Assembly: GCF_900167055.1 (NCBI RefSeq)
Contig: NZ_FUXP01000001.1
Span: 62,001 to 126,000 of the forward strand
Direction of reading: 5' to 3'
DNA from: Lysobacter spongiicola DSM 21749
GTDB taxonomy: Bacteria > Pseudomonadota > Gammaproteobacteria > Xanthomonadales > Xanthomonadaceae
Length of the DNA: 64,000 nucleotides
This document shows, piece after piece, positions 29,222 through 37,160 of this stretch (position 1 is the first letter of the stretch; the number at the start of each line of letters is the position of its first letter). The position numbers were made by a program, and so were the translations under genes. The notes below the pieces were generated by a model. That model was given only the letters and a program-made list of their open reading frames with translations, was not told the origin of the DNA and did not search any database.

Positions 29222-29968
29222 TCAGTCGCTCCCGTCCCGGCGATTGGCATTGTGCCGCTCCGGGGCAGCCGATTCGGTGCCGGCGCGGCCATTGCGGATC
29301 GCCTCCTGCGACAGCGGGTCGTCGATGCGGGCGGAACTGGAGAAGCCGCTCCCGGCCTGGTTCTCGCCGCTCCTGACGGCCTGCCCGACGGGGCCGAAGG
29401 AGGACGTGCCCTTGTCGACCTTGATGTGGTTCTCGATGTCGCGCACGCCGCGTACTTCGTCGGCCAGGTCTTCGGCGAGGTGCTTCATCCGCCGCTGGGG
29501 CACCTCGCCGGTCAGCTTCACGACGGCGTTCTCGACGTTCAGCAGGATCTCGCTGGCATCAAGCTCGTCATGGTCGGTCATGCGGTCGATCAGCTCCTCG
29601 GCGATGCTCTGGTCCGAGCGGGTGTAGTTGCGGGGCCCACGTCCGCGATGGGTGCCGCGGCTGGTGTGCGCTGCCTGCTGCCGGCCGTCCTGCTGGCCCG
29701 GAATGCCGCCGCGCCCGTGCCCGCTTTGTGCGTGGCGGCCCTGGTCTTCGCCGTAGCCGCCCTGGCCCGGCTGGTAATCGTCGTCGGTCTGGCGCGCATC
29801 GCGAAAGCCGTCGTACCCGCCCTGGCCACGGTAGCCATAGGAGTACTGCTCGGCGCCGCGGGATTCCGGGCCCCATTCGCGATTGGTCACCGACGGCATG
29901 TCGCGGTACGCGCGCCGGTTGTCGTCCTGGTGCTCCTGATTCGAACCCTTCCGGTTGCCACGTGCCAT
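29222..29968 (-). CDS. BON-domain protein with Gly/Gln/Arg-rich N-terminal region
   Basis: A 248-residue protein with no signal peptide. Residues 1-115 are low complexity, rich in Gly, Gln, Arg, Asp and Tyr (YSYGYRGQGGYDGFRD, GQQDGRQQ). A BON domain spans about 120-190 (IAEELIDRMTDHDELDAS, VENAVVKLTGEVPQRR, VRGVRDIENHIKV). BON domains usually bind phospholipid or protein in the envelope; OsmY is the prototype. The Gly/Arg-rich tract could be disordered and bind nucleic acid or other proteins. It converges with the Usp gene, with a 3-bp gap between stops. Confidence 0.85.
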   Translation of the reverse strand: MARGNRKGSNQEHQDDNRRAYRDMPSVTNREWGPESRGAEQYSYGYRGQGGYDGFRDARQTDDDYQPGQGGYGEDQGRHAQSGHGRGGIPGQQDGRQQAAHTSRGTHRGRGPRNYTRSDQSIAEELIDRMTDHDELDASEILLNVENAVVKLTGEVPQRRMKHLAEDLADEVRGVRDIENHIKVDKGTSSFGPVGQAVRSGENQAGSGFSSSARIDDPLSQEAIRNGRAGTESAAPERHNANRRDGSD

Positions 29969-30040
29969 GGTCTTCTCCGCAGGCGGGAGGTCACACGCTA
30001 CGGCCGGCGGCGTTAGCGCGATGCCAAGATCGCCGATGCG

Positions 30041-31927
30041 CTAGCGGTACCCGGCCGCCTGGAGTTCGAACAGTTCAGCGTAGCGCCCACCCGCACGCAT
30101 CAGCTCGTCGTGGGTGCCGCTGGCCTCAAGTGTTCCATTGGCGAGCACCAGGATGCGGTCGGCCATGCGGACGCTCGAGAAGCGGTGCGATATGAGGACC
30201 GCCGTGCGCTGCTCCGACAATTCCTTGAAGCGCTGGAACACTTCGAACTCACTGCGCGCATCCAGTGCGGCGGTGGGCTCGTCGAGGATCATCACCTGGG
30301 CGTCGCGCATGTACGCCCGCGCTATGGCGATCTTCTGCCATTGCCCTCCGGACAGGTCCACGCCGGTCTTGAAGCGCCTCCCGATCAACTGGTCGTAGCC
30401 CATCGGCAGCGAATCGATGGTCTGGTCCGCCATTGCCCTGCGGGCGGCTTCCCGGATCCGGACCTCGTCGTGCATCGAGTCGATCTGGCCGACGCCGATG
30501 TTCTCACCGGCGGTGAGGTGGTAGCGCACGAAATCCTGGAAGATCACCCCGATGTTGCGGCGCAGGTCGTCCAGGTCGTACTCGCGCAGGTCGCGCCCGT
30601 CGAGCAGGATCCGGCCTTCGTCCGGGTCGTAGAGGCGGGCGAGCAGCTTGACCAGCGTGGTCTTGCCGGCACCGTTCTCGCCCACCAGCGCCAGCACCTC
30701 GCCCGCCCGCAGTTCGAAGTCCAATCCCCGCAACGCCCACTGTTCGGCCTCCGGATATCGGAAGCCGACGTTTTCGAAAGTGAATCCGCGGGTGATCGGC
30801 TTCGGTACCGCCACCGCATTCGCCGGCGAGGTGATCTCCGGCTCGATCGCAAAGAACGAGAACAGGTCCTCCAGGTAGAGCGCCTGCCCGGCCACCTGCG
30901 AAAAGCCGACCAGCAGGCCTTCCAGCAACTGGCGCAGGCGACGGAAACTGGCGGCCAGGAAGGTGAGGTCGCCGATGGTGAAATCGCCGCGCACCGTGCG
31001 CCAGGCAATGTAGGCGTAGGCGACGTAGTAGCCGAACGTGCCCAGTGCAGCGAGGAGCGAGCCCCAGAGCGCGCGGCGCCGGGCCAGGGCGCGGTTGGCG
31101 CGGAAGAAGCCATCGGCCAGCTCCCGGTAGCGCGCGACCAGGTACTTGTGGAGGTTGAATATCTTCACCTCCTTGGCGGTCTCCACGCTTGCGCCCATCT
31201 GCCGGACGTATTCGAGCTGGCGCCGCTCGGGTGTCCAGGCGAAGTTGAGTGAGTAACCCAGCGCGTTGAAGTGCGACTCACCGATGAAGGCGGGGATCAG
31301 CGCCACGGCGAGCAGCAGGATGAGCCAGGGGGCGTACACCAGCAGGCCGATCGCGAAGCTGACCACCGTGATGAAGTCCTGGACCTGCCCGAACAGCTGG
31401 CTCATCAGGTTCATCCGGCCCATGGTCTGGCGCCGGGCGCGGTCGAGCTTGTCCTGCAGGTCCGGGTCTTCGAAATCCTCGAGGTCCAGCGTGGCCGCGT
31501 GTTCCATCAGGCGCACGCTGGTGGCGTTGGTGAACAGCTCCGAGAGCAGCGAATCGCCATAGCTGACCAGCCGGCCCAGCAGATCGGAGGCGATCGCAAG
31601 GGCGAACTCCAGCGCGAGCAGCCACATGAGGTGGTCCAGCAGCCCGCTTTCCCAGGCCGCCCCGAGGGTGTCGAACCCGGTCCCGACTTCGACCAGCCGC
31701 ACCGCTTCGTCGATGATCAGCTTGCCGATGTAGAGCGTCACCACCGGCATCAGGGCGCGGATGATGCGAAGGCCCAGGGAGGTCAGGGTCAGCGCCGGGC
31801 TGGTCGCCCAGATCTGCTTGAGGAAGGGACGCAGGTTGCGCAGCGCGTTGAAGCGCTCCCGGAATCCCGGGCGGGGCGAAGCGGCCGACCCGGCAGGTGG
31901 CGTCTGGGAATGTGAATGAGGGGGCAT
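30041..31927 (-). CDS. ABC exporter, fused permease and ATPase
   Basis: A 628-residue half-transporter. Residues 1-340 are an ABC type 1 six-helix domain; the ATPase domain carries Walker A GENGAGKTTL, Q-loop GVIFQDF, signature LSGGQWQ, Walker B VMILDEPTAALD and H-loop LISHRF. The Q in LSGGQWQK is the usual variation. It would work as a homodimer exporting a lipid, peptide or drug; no substrate clue is present, and it has no toxin or accessory genes beside it. It is separated by 72 bp from the BON gene and appears monocistronic. The start ATG at 31927 is the first good one. Confidence 0.92.
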   Translation of the reverse strand: MPPHSHSQTPPAGSAASPRPGFRERFNALRNLRPFLKQIWATSPALTLTSLGLRIIRALMPVVTLYIGKLIIDEAVRLVEVGTGFDTLGAAWESGLLDHLMWLLALEFALAIASDLLGRLVSYGDSLLSELFTNATSVRLMEHAATLDLEDFEDPDLQDKLDRARRQTMGRMNLMSQLFGQVQDFITVVSFAIGLLVYAPWLILLLAVALIPAFIGESHFNALGYSLNFAWTPERRQLEYVRQMGASVETAKEVKIFNLHKYLVARYRELADGFFRANRALARRRALWGSLLAALGTFGYYVAYAYIAWRTVRGDFTIGDLTFLAASFRRLRQLLEGLLVGFSQVAGQALYLEDLFSFFAIEPEITSPANAVAVPKPITRGFTFENVGFRYPEAEQWALRGLDFELRAGEVLALVGENGAGKTTLVKLLARLYDPDEGRILLDGRDLREYDLDDLRRNIGVIFQDFVRYHLTAGENIGVGQIDSMHDEVRIREAARRAMADQTIDSLPMGYDQLIGRRFKTGVDLSGGQWQKIAIARAYMRDAQVMILDEPTAALDARSEFEVFQRFKELSEQRTAVLISHRFSSVRMADRILVLANGTLEASGTHDELMRAGGRYAELFELQAAGYR

Positions 31928-31979
31928 CGGCCGATTCTGCCCGTGCCCGGGCTGCGGCAGGTGAAATTACCCACTTGCA

Positions 31980-32007
31980 GAAGCCCCGCCGCTACCGACG
32001 GGGCTTC
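31980..32007 (-). terminator. Stem-loop after the DUF4142 gene
   Basis: GAAGCCCCG (31980-31988) pairs with CGGGGCTTC (31999-32007), with a 10-base loop. It lies 22 bp beyond the DUF4142 stop on the minus strand. There is no clear U-tract, so it may be an intrinsic terminator of modest strength or a 3' stabilising hairpin. Confidence 0.55.
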
Positions 32008-32028
32008 CGGGTACCGTTGTTGCCTGTG

Positions 32029-32640
32029 TCAGGAGTCGCCCTGGAGCCCCTGCGCCGTTTCGAGGTGACGGGCGATGGCCTCGCGGGTGGTGTTCAGATG
32101 CTGCTGCACCTCGCTGTCCGTTGCAGCGGGGATCAGCCGGTTGTCCAGCATGCCCAGCGCTTCCTGGTGGCCCTGGACCATCGCCTCCAGCCATGCACGC
32201 TGGTACTCGTCGCCTTCCATCTCAGCGAGGCGCTCCCGCTCCTGTTCGTGTTTCTCGCGCATCTGGTCGACATCCATCGCCGGATCGGTTGCCAACCCAT
32301 CGGTACTGGCGATGGTGCCCGCGGTGTCCGTGCCGTCCATGGCCATGCCATCGCCGCCCGCGGCGTTGTCGAGCAACTGTCGGGTCTGTTCGAGGTTCCG
32401 GGTGTGGTCGGTGTGCAGGGTGTTGGCGTAGTCCAGCACGTCCTGGTCGACGTCCTTTTCCCGGGCCTGTTCCGCCGCTGCGATTTCGTGCTCGTCCACG
32501 GCCACCACCATCTCCAGGGCGCGCCGCTGGTCGAGGGTGCCGGCGTCGGCGGTCATGTCGGCCGGCTCCTGTCCCGGGGTCATCTCCGCACGGGCCATGG
32601 GGGCGGCAGGGGAGTCGTATGCCGCTGCGTCGTCGGTCAC
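32029..32640 (-). CDS. DUF4142-like helical protein lacking an evident signal peptide
   Basis: About 203 residues. The DUF4142 ferritin-like four-helix pattern is visible: MVVAVDEHEIAAAEQAREKD, LDYANTLHTDHTRNLEQTRQ, MREKHEQERERLAEMEG and a C-terminal VQQHLNTTREAIARHL. Relatives are usually secreted or lipidated, but here no hydrophobic signal is found in frame. GTG at 32640 is the most plausible start; the open frame extends to 32826 without homologous residues and would overlap the region before the HMA gene. A start error or lost signal should be considered. Two internal segments are Met/Asp/Ala/Thr-rich (GGDGMAMDGTDTAGT). Function unknown. Confidence 0.72.
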   Translation of the reverse strand: MTDDAAAYDSPAAPMARAEMTPGQEPADMTADAGTLDQRRALEMVVAVDEHEIAAAEQAREKDVDQDVLDYANTLHTDHTRNLEQTRQLLDNAAGGDGMAMDGTDTAGTIASTDGLATDPAMDVDQMREKHEQERERLAEMEGDEYQRAWLEAMVQGHQEALGMLDNRLIPAATDSEVQQHLNTTREAIARHLETAQGLQGDS

Positions 32641-32845
32641 GTCGTTCCGGCCTAATGGCCTCCACCTCGCGCCGGGGTGAAGGAAGCGGAACGATTTCGC
32701 AACGTTGGCGCGGCTGCCGTTGCTGGATGGGCGGGAAGGCGCACGGTCGGCTCGGATGATCTGGATCAAGGTGCCACCGGCACGCCGGGGCGATGCTTTC
32801 CCTCGCCGGCAAACCGCCGCCATCAATCAACCGAGGTCACCCCCG

Positions 32846-33085
32846 ATGCTGTTCGAAGTCGAGAACATCAGCTGCGAGAAGTGCAGCGACAAGATCCAGT
32901 CCGCCATCCTGGCCACCGATCCCACCGCCGCGGTCACCGTGCGCGTACCGCAGAAGCAGGTGCAGGTGGAAGGCCTGTTGTCTGCCGAGCAGGCGCTGTC
33001 CGCGCTGGCCGCGGCCGGCTACGACGCCAGTGAGGCGCCGCCCCACAGCGGCGAGGGAAGCGACTGCTGCGGTGGGTGCTCCTGA
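32846..33085 (+). CDS. Small HMA-type metal-binding protein
   Basis: A 79-residue protein of the heavy-metal-associated fold. The metal-site loop is ISCEKCSDKI (CxxC near residues 10-13), and the last residues form a second Cys cluster (DCCGGCS). HMA proteins carry Cu(I) or other soft metals; the C-terminal cluster could widen the metal range. No P-type ATPase is adjacent. ATG at 32846 follows CGAGG. It is transcribed divergently from the DUF4142 gene and ends 48 bp before the fumarase gene. Confidence 0.85.
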   Translation: MLFEVENISCEKCSDKIQSAILATDPTAAVTVRVPQKQVQVEGLLSAEQALSALAAAGYDASEAPPHSGEGSDCCGGCS

Positions 33086-33133
33086 CGCCGGCCGGTAGAA
33101 TACGCGGCTCCTCCACCCGGTGATCCGCAAGCA

Positions 33134-34693
33134 ATGTCCGCCAGCACCCCCGCCAGCTTCGATGCCCCCCGCGTTCCCGTGTCCATCCGGCAGGAGGACT
33201 TCATCCAGTCCGTGGCGGACGCATTGCAGTACATCTCGTACTACCACCCGGTCGACTACATCCGGAACCTCGCTGCCGCCTACGAGCGTGAGCAGAGTCC
33301 GGCCGCCCGGGACGCCATTGCCCAGATCCTGATCAACTCGCGCATGTGCGCCGAGGGGCATCGGCCGATCTGCCAGGACACCGGCATCGTCACGGTCTTC
33401 CTGGAGATCGGCATGGACGTGCGCTGGGACGACGCCACCATGGGCGTGGAGGACATGGTCCACGAGGGCGTGCGCCGCGCGTACGCCCATCCGGACAACA
33501 AACTGCGCGCCAGCGTGCTGGCCGATCCCGCCGGCAAGCGGGTCAATACCCGCGACAACACCCCGGGCGTGGTGAATGTGAAGGTGGTGCCGGGCAACCG
33601 GGTCGACGTGGTCGTCGCCGCGAAGGGGGGCGGTTCGGAGGCGAAGTCGAAGTTCGCGATGCTCAACCCGTCGGACTCGATCGTCGACTGGGTGTTGAAG
33701 ACGGTGCCGACCATGGGCGCCGGCTGGTGCCCCCCGGGCATGCTCGGCATCGGTATTGGCGGCACCGCCGAAAAGGCGATGTTGCTGGCCAAGGAATCGT
33801 TGATGGAGCCCATCGACATCACCGACCTGCAGGCCCGCGGCCCTGCCAACCGCATCGAGGAGCTGCGGCTGGAGCTCTACGAGAAGGTCAACGCGCTGGG
33901 GATCGGTGCGCAGGGCCTGGGCGGACTGACCACGGTGCTGGACATCAAGATCAAGGACTACCCGACCCATGCGGCCAACCTGCCGGTGGCGCTGATCCCG
34001 AACTGCGCGGCGACCCGGCACGCGCATTTCGTGCTCGACGGCAGCGGTCCGGTGCAGCTGGACCCGCCTTCGCTGGAGGACTGGCCCAAGCTCACCCACG
34101 ACACCAGCAAGGGCCGCCGCGTCGACCTGGACAACGTGACCCGCGAAGAGGTTGCGAGCTGGAAGCCGGGCGAGACCCTGCTGCTCAACGGCAAGCTGCT
34201 GACCGGCCGCGACGCCGCCCACAAGCGCATCGTCGGCATGCTGGACCGGGGCGAGCCGTTGCCGGTGGATTTCCGCGGGCGCTTCATCTATTACGTCGGG
34301 CCGGTGGATCCGGTTCGCGACGAAGTCGTCGGCCCGGCCGGTCCGACCACCGCCACCCGCATGGACAAGTTCACCGAGCAGGTGCTGGAGCAGACCGGCC
34401 TGATGGGCATGGTCGGCAAGGCCGAACGCGGCCCGGCCGCCATCGATGCGATCCGCCGCCACAAGTCGGTCTACCTGATGGCAGTCGGTGGTTCCGCCTA
34501 TCTGGTGTCCAAGGCCATCAAGGCCTCGCGCGTGGTCGGTTTCGAGGATCTGGGCATGGAGGCGATCTACGAGTTCACCGTGCAGGACATGCCCGTGACT
34601 GTCGCCGTGGACAGCAGCGGCGAGTCGGTCCACGAGACCGGGCCGCGCGAATGGCAGGCGCGGATCGGCAAGATACCGGTGGTGGTGGCCTGA
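33134..34693 (+). CDS. Class I (iron-sulfur) fumarate hydratase
   Basis: A 519-residue enzyme of the FumA/FumB class with both alpha and beta domains in one chain. Cys residues expected to hold the [4Fe-4S] cluster are in HRPICQDTG, GWCPPGM and LIPNCAATRH. Class I fumarase interconverts fumarate and malate in the TCA cycle and is oxygen-sensitive. It is chromosomally close to the succinate dehydrogenase operon, which supplies its substrate, but not part of it. A -10-like TAGAAT at 33096-33101 lies 32 bp upstream of the ATG. The gene is monocistronic; a hairpin (AGGTCGGCC at 34693-34701 with GGCCGACCT at 34719-34727) follows. Confidence 0.95.
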   Translation: MSASTPASFDAPRVPVSIRQEDFIQSVADALQYISYYHPVDYIRNLAAAYEREQSPAARDAIAQILINSRMCAEGHRPICQDTGIVTVFLEIGMDVRWDDATMGVEDMVHEGVRRAYAHPDNKLRASVLADPAGKRVNTRDNTPGVVNVKVVPGNRVDVVVAAKGGGSEAKSKFAMLNPSDSIVDWVLKTVPTMGAGWCPPGMLGIGIGGTAEKAMLLAKESLMEPIDITDLQARGPANRIEELRLELYEKVNALGIGAQGLGGLTTVLDIKIKDYPTHAANLPVALIPNCAATRHAHFVLDGSGPVQLDPPSLEDWPKLTHDTSKGRRVDLDNVTREEVASWKPGETLLLNGKLLTGRDAAHKRIVGMLDRGEPLPVDFRGRFIYYVGPVDPVRDEVVGPAGPTTATRMDKFTEQVLEQTGLMGMVGKAERGPAAIDAIRRHKSVYLMAVGGSAYLVSKAIKASRVVGFEDLGMEAIYEFTVQDMPVTVAVDSSGESVHETGPREWQARIGKIPVVVA

Positions 34694-34819
34694 GGTCGGC
34701 CGCCGCGCCAGGCGCCCCGGCCGACCTTGGGGGGGGCGGGACTTCGGCCGACGGCGGGAGGAGCGGGACTCCGCCGACGTTGGGAGGGTCAGGGCGCCGG
34801 CGATCTGGTGGGACTCCTC

Positions 34820-34946
34820 TGTAGGAGCGGCTTCAGCCGCGAACGGGAGACGGTCGAGCGATCCATGGATCCGATCGCGGCTGAAGCCGCTCCTACAACA
34901 GCTCGCGCGGGCGATGGATCCGATCGCGGCTGAAGCCGCTCCTACA
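34820..34946. repeat. Three REP elements, two in a 49-bp direct repeat
   Basis: REP copies lie at 34820-34842 (forward), 34873-34897 and 34922-34946 (both inverted). The stretches 34865-34897 and 34914-34946 are 33 identical bp, giving a 49-bp period. The last copy overlaps the patatin stop codon. The remainder of the 248-bp fumarase-patatin gap is G-rich with inverted GGTCGGCC/GGCCGACC segments and no ORF. Confidence 0.92.
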
Positions 34947-35898
34947 GGCGGGTGACCAGCGCTTCCAGTTTGCGACGGGTGCTGTCCCGTTCTAGGTAGT
35001 CCCGGGCCATCGCATCCAGGGCGGCCACGTTGGTCGCGCTGGTGTCGTCCAGGTCGTCCAGGCCAACCAGCAATTCCGCCTGCATCCGGAAATAGCCTTC
35101 GCCCACCAGGTGGCGGGTGATGTAGTCGACGGAATCGGTGTTGCCATCGAACAGCACGTCGATGATCGGGATCGCCCACTCCACGGCGCCCCATTCGCGT
35201 GCGCTCTGCAGGGGGATCGGGCGGTTGCGCTCACCCGTGCCGACCGAGAGAACCACCAGGTCTCCACACTGGATGACCTCGCGGTCGTGGCGCAGCGCTT
35301 CCGCAATCGCGCAGGCGGTAGGGTTGTTGGCCACGATGCCGCCATCAATCAACGAGCGCGGCAGGCCGTCGACGTCCATCGGGTGGGCGGGGAAGTAGGT
35401 CGGCGCAGCAGTGGAGGCGCGGCAGACTTCACGGATCGGCAGGTCCCTGTGGCTGGCCTTGAAGCTCTTGAAGATCAGCGGCTTGCGGCTGATCGTGTCG
35501 TAACTGGTGATCAGGGTCGGCAGCTGGAGCTGCCCCAGCGTCGCGTCCCCGAATACATCGCGCAGCACCCGCTCCAGCCCCCTCCCGTCGTATTTGGGGG
35601 CCGAGGGGCCCGCTGAGAGGAAGCGCGACGCCCGTGACCACAGCCGGCTGGCCATGCCGGGAAAAATCTCCGCGCTCCTTGCCCGGTACAGCTCCGCCAG
35701 TGCATCGGGCGCCAGCCCCAGGCCCAGCCCGCAGGCGACCAGGGCGCCGGTCGAACTGCCCGCCATCAGGTCGAAGTTCGCGAGCAGCCCCGGCTTTCCT
35801 GCCTGCGCCAGCGCGTCTTCCACGCCCCCGAGCCATGTGCAGCTGACCAGGCCACGGATGCCGCCGCCGTCGATCGAGAGGATGCGTCTGGCTTCCAT
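34942..35898 (-). CDS. Patatin-like phospholipase
   Basis: A 318-residue serine lipase. The patatin motifs are intact: oxyanion loop DGGGIRG (residues 9-15), nucleophile elbow GSSTG (Ser near 49) and the catalytic Asp in LIDGGIVANNP. There is no signal peptide, so it is cytosolic and could act on the inner leaflet. The family includes CBASS effector CapV, but no cyclase or other defence gene is adjacent, so a lipid turnover role is preferred. It follows pldA by 71 bp on the same strand as the cls-mscS-pldA set. Its TAG stop lies within a REP element. Confidence 0.9.
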   Translation of the reverse strand: MEARRILSIDGGGIRGLVSCTWLGGVEDALAQAGKPGLLANFDLMAGSSTGALVACGLGLGLAPDALAELYRARSAEIFPGMASRLWSRASRFLSAGPSAPKYDGRGLERVLRDVFGDATLGQLQLPTLITSYDTISRKPLIFKSFKASHRDLPIREVCRASTAAPTYFPAHPMDVDGLPRSLIDGGIVANNPTACAIAEALRHDREVIQCGDLVVLSVGTGERNRPIPLQSAREWGAVEWAIPIIDVLFDGNTDSVDYITRHLVGEGYFRMQAELLVGLDDLDDTSATNVAALDAMARDYLERDSTRRKLEALVTRL

Positions 35899-35969
35899 GG
35901 CTTCGTCCTCCTTTTGCGCCTGTCGTGCAACCTTCGCCCACGCCGGCCAGAAGCGTCAGCGGTGCAACG

Positions 35970-37160
35970 TCAGAACCATTCCAGCAGCGAAATGCCAAGT
36001 CCGATGTGCGTGGCCCGGTGGTCGTAGTCGAGCAGGCTTTCGCCGTATCCGTCGAAGACCTGCACGTGGCCCCGCAGCGTGCGGTTGATGGGGAAACCCC
36101 AGTCGAACTGCAAAGCGCCCCTGGAGTCATCACCACCGCGCAGGGAGTGGCGCGCCATCAGCGCGAATTCGTGGCCGTCGCGGGTGTGTATCAGGGTCAG
36201 GTCGCCACGCCCGATGTAGTTCTCGATGCCCGGGTTCTCGTCTTCGTCGCCATCCGACAGGCGCCACCATGGGCGCAGGGTCAGTGCCCAGTTCTCCCGG
36301 TCCAGGCCGATGTTTGCGACCACCCGGTTCCAGCTGCGCGACAATGGATCCGCCCGGCCGTTGGACTGGTGGTTGATCCCGATGCCGGCCATCCGCCCGC
36401 GCCATCCACCCAGGCTGTAGCCGGTACGGAAGACCAGCATCACCTCGGGCTCGTAGTTGGTTTCGCGGAATGGCCGGGAGGCCTCGGTGTTGTAGACCTG
36501 CCAGCGCGAGCTCTGGGTGTAACCCATCCAGACGTCGCCGTTGTCGCCGATGAGGTTCTCGAGCGCCTTGGTCTTGAAGCTGATCTGGAACTTGGCTTCC
36601 AGCGCATCGACGGGCTGCGATGCAACCGGCTCGCCCTCGGGATCGGACGAGCGCGGCGTGGGGTTGGTGTTGTTGTTCCAGAACGCCGGGAGCAGGTACA
36701 CGGGCTTGTAGGCGCGGAAGTTGAACACGCCCAACTTCGAGTCCTTGGCCAGCTCCCAGCGGCTGTCCAGCAAGCCGCCGCGCCCCGCATTGGCGATGCG
36801 GTCGCGACCGGATTCCGCACCTTCGTCCCGGAACAGGTCGCTGAATGCAAGGCGGGCGCGCTCCCGCCGTGGCAGCGGTGCCCGTTCCTCGTCGTCCTGG
36901 CTGTCGCGCGCCTGGCGCGAAGCACGTGCATCGAGTGCCTCCGCATCGGCGAGCTCCGGGTCCGGAGGTGGCCGGCGGAAGGCCGAGTCGTAGCAGGCGA
37001 GCCGCTCGACGTCGGCGCCGATCGCGGCGCAGGCGCCGGGGTTCGGTATTTCGTCCTGGGCGATGGCGGGCCCCGACAGGCATGCACCCATCAGCATTGC
37101 CAATCGCAGGGCAGGCGGGGACGCGGGGGCAGGGCGGTGCGCTTCGGGGTATCCCTTCAC
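35970..37160 (-). CDS. pldA: Outer membrane phospholipase A (OMPLA)
   Basis: A 396-residue protein. After a signal peptide (residues about 1-34, ending SGPAIAQ) and an 80-residue Arg/Glu-rich linker comes the PldA barrel. The His-Ser-Asn triad is in GIGINHQSNGRADPLSRSW; the terminal Phe is normal for barrels. OMPLA hydrolyses phospholipids that reach the outer leaflet, restoring asymmetry. GTG at 37160 is chosen because it overlaps the mscS stop (GTGA) and gives a proper signal peptide; the ATG further in would leave a short signal. The long charged linker before the barrel is unusual compared with E. coli PldA. Confidence 0.9.
   Translation of the reverse strand: MKGYPEAHRPAPASPPALRLAMLMGACLSGPAIAQDEIPNPGACAAIGADVERLACYDSAFRRPPPDPELADAEALDARASRQARDSQDDEERAPLPRRERARLAFSDLFRDEGAESGRDRIANAGRGGLLDSRWELAKDSKLGVFNFRAYKPVYLLPAFWNNNTNPTPRSSDPEGEPVASQPVDALEAKFQISFKTKALENLIGDNGDVWMGYTQSSRWQVYNTEASRPFRETNYEPEVMLVFRTGYSLGGWRGRMAGIGINHQSNGRADPLSRSWNRVVANIGLDRENWALTLRPWWRLSDGDEDENPGIENYIGRGDLTLIHTRDGHEFALMARHSLRGGDDSRGALQFDWGFPINRTLRGHVQVFDGYGESLLDYDHRATHIGLGISLLEWF

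Noticed and set aside
34820-34946. CRISPR-like array
   Set aside because: Only three short palindromic copies in mixed orientation with unequal spacing; they match the dispersed REP family, and no cas gene is present.
32837-35194. 785-residue minus-strand open frame across the fumarase gene
   Set aside because: Antisense of the fumarase and intergenic REP region; part of its sequence is translated REP.
34942-35898. CBASS defence operon around the patatin gene
   Set aside because: No cyclase, HORMA, TRIP13 or E1/E2-like gene is in the neighbourhood; flanking genes are fumarase and pldA.
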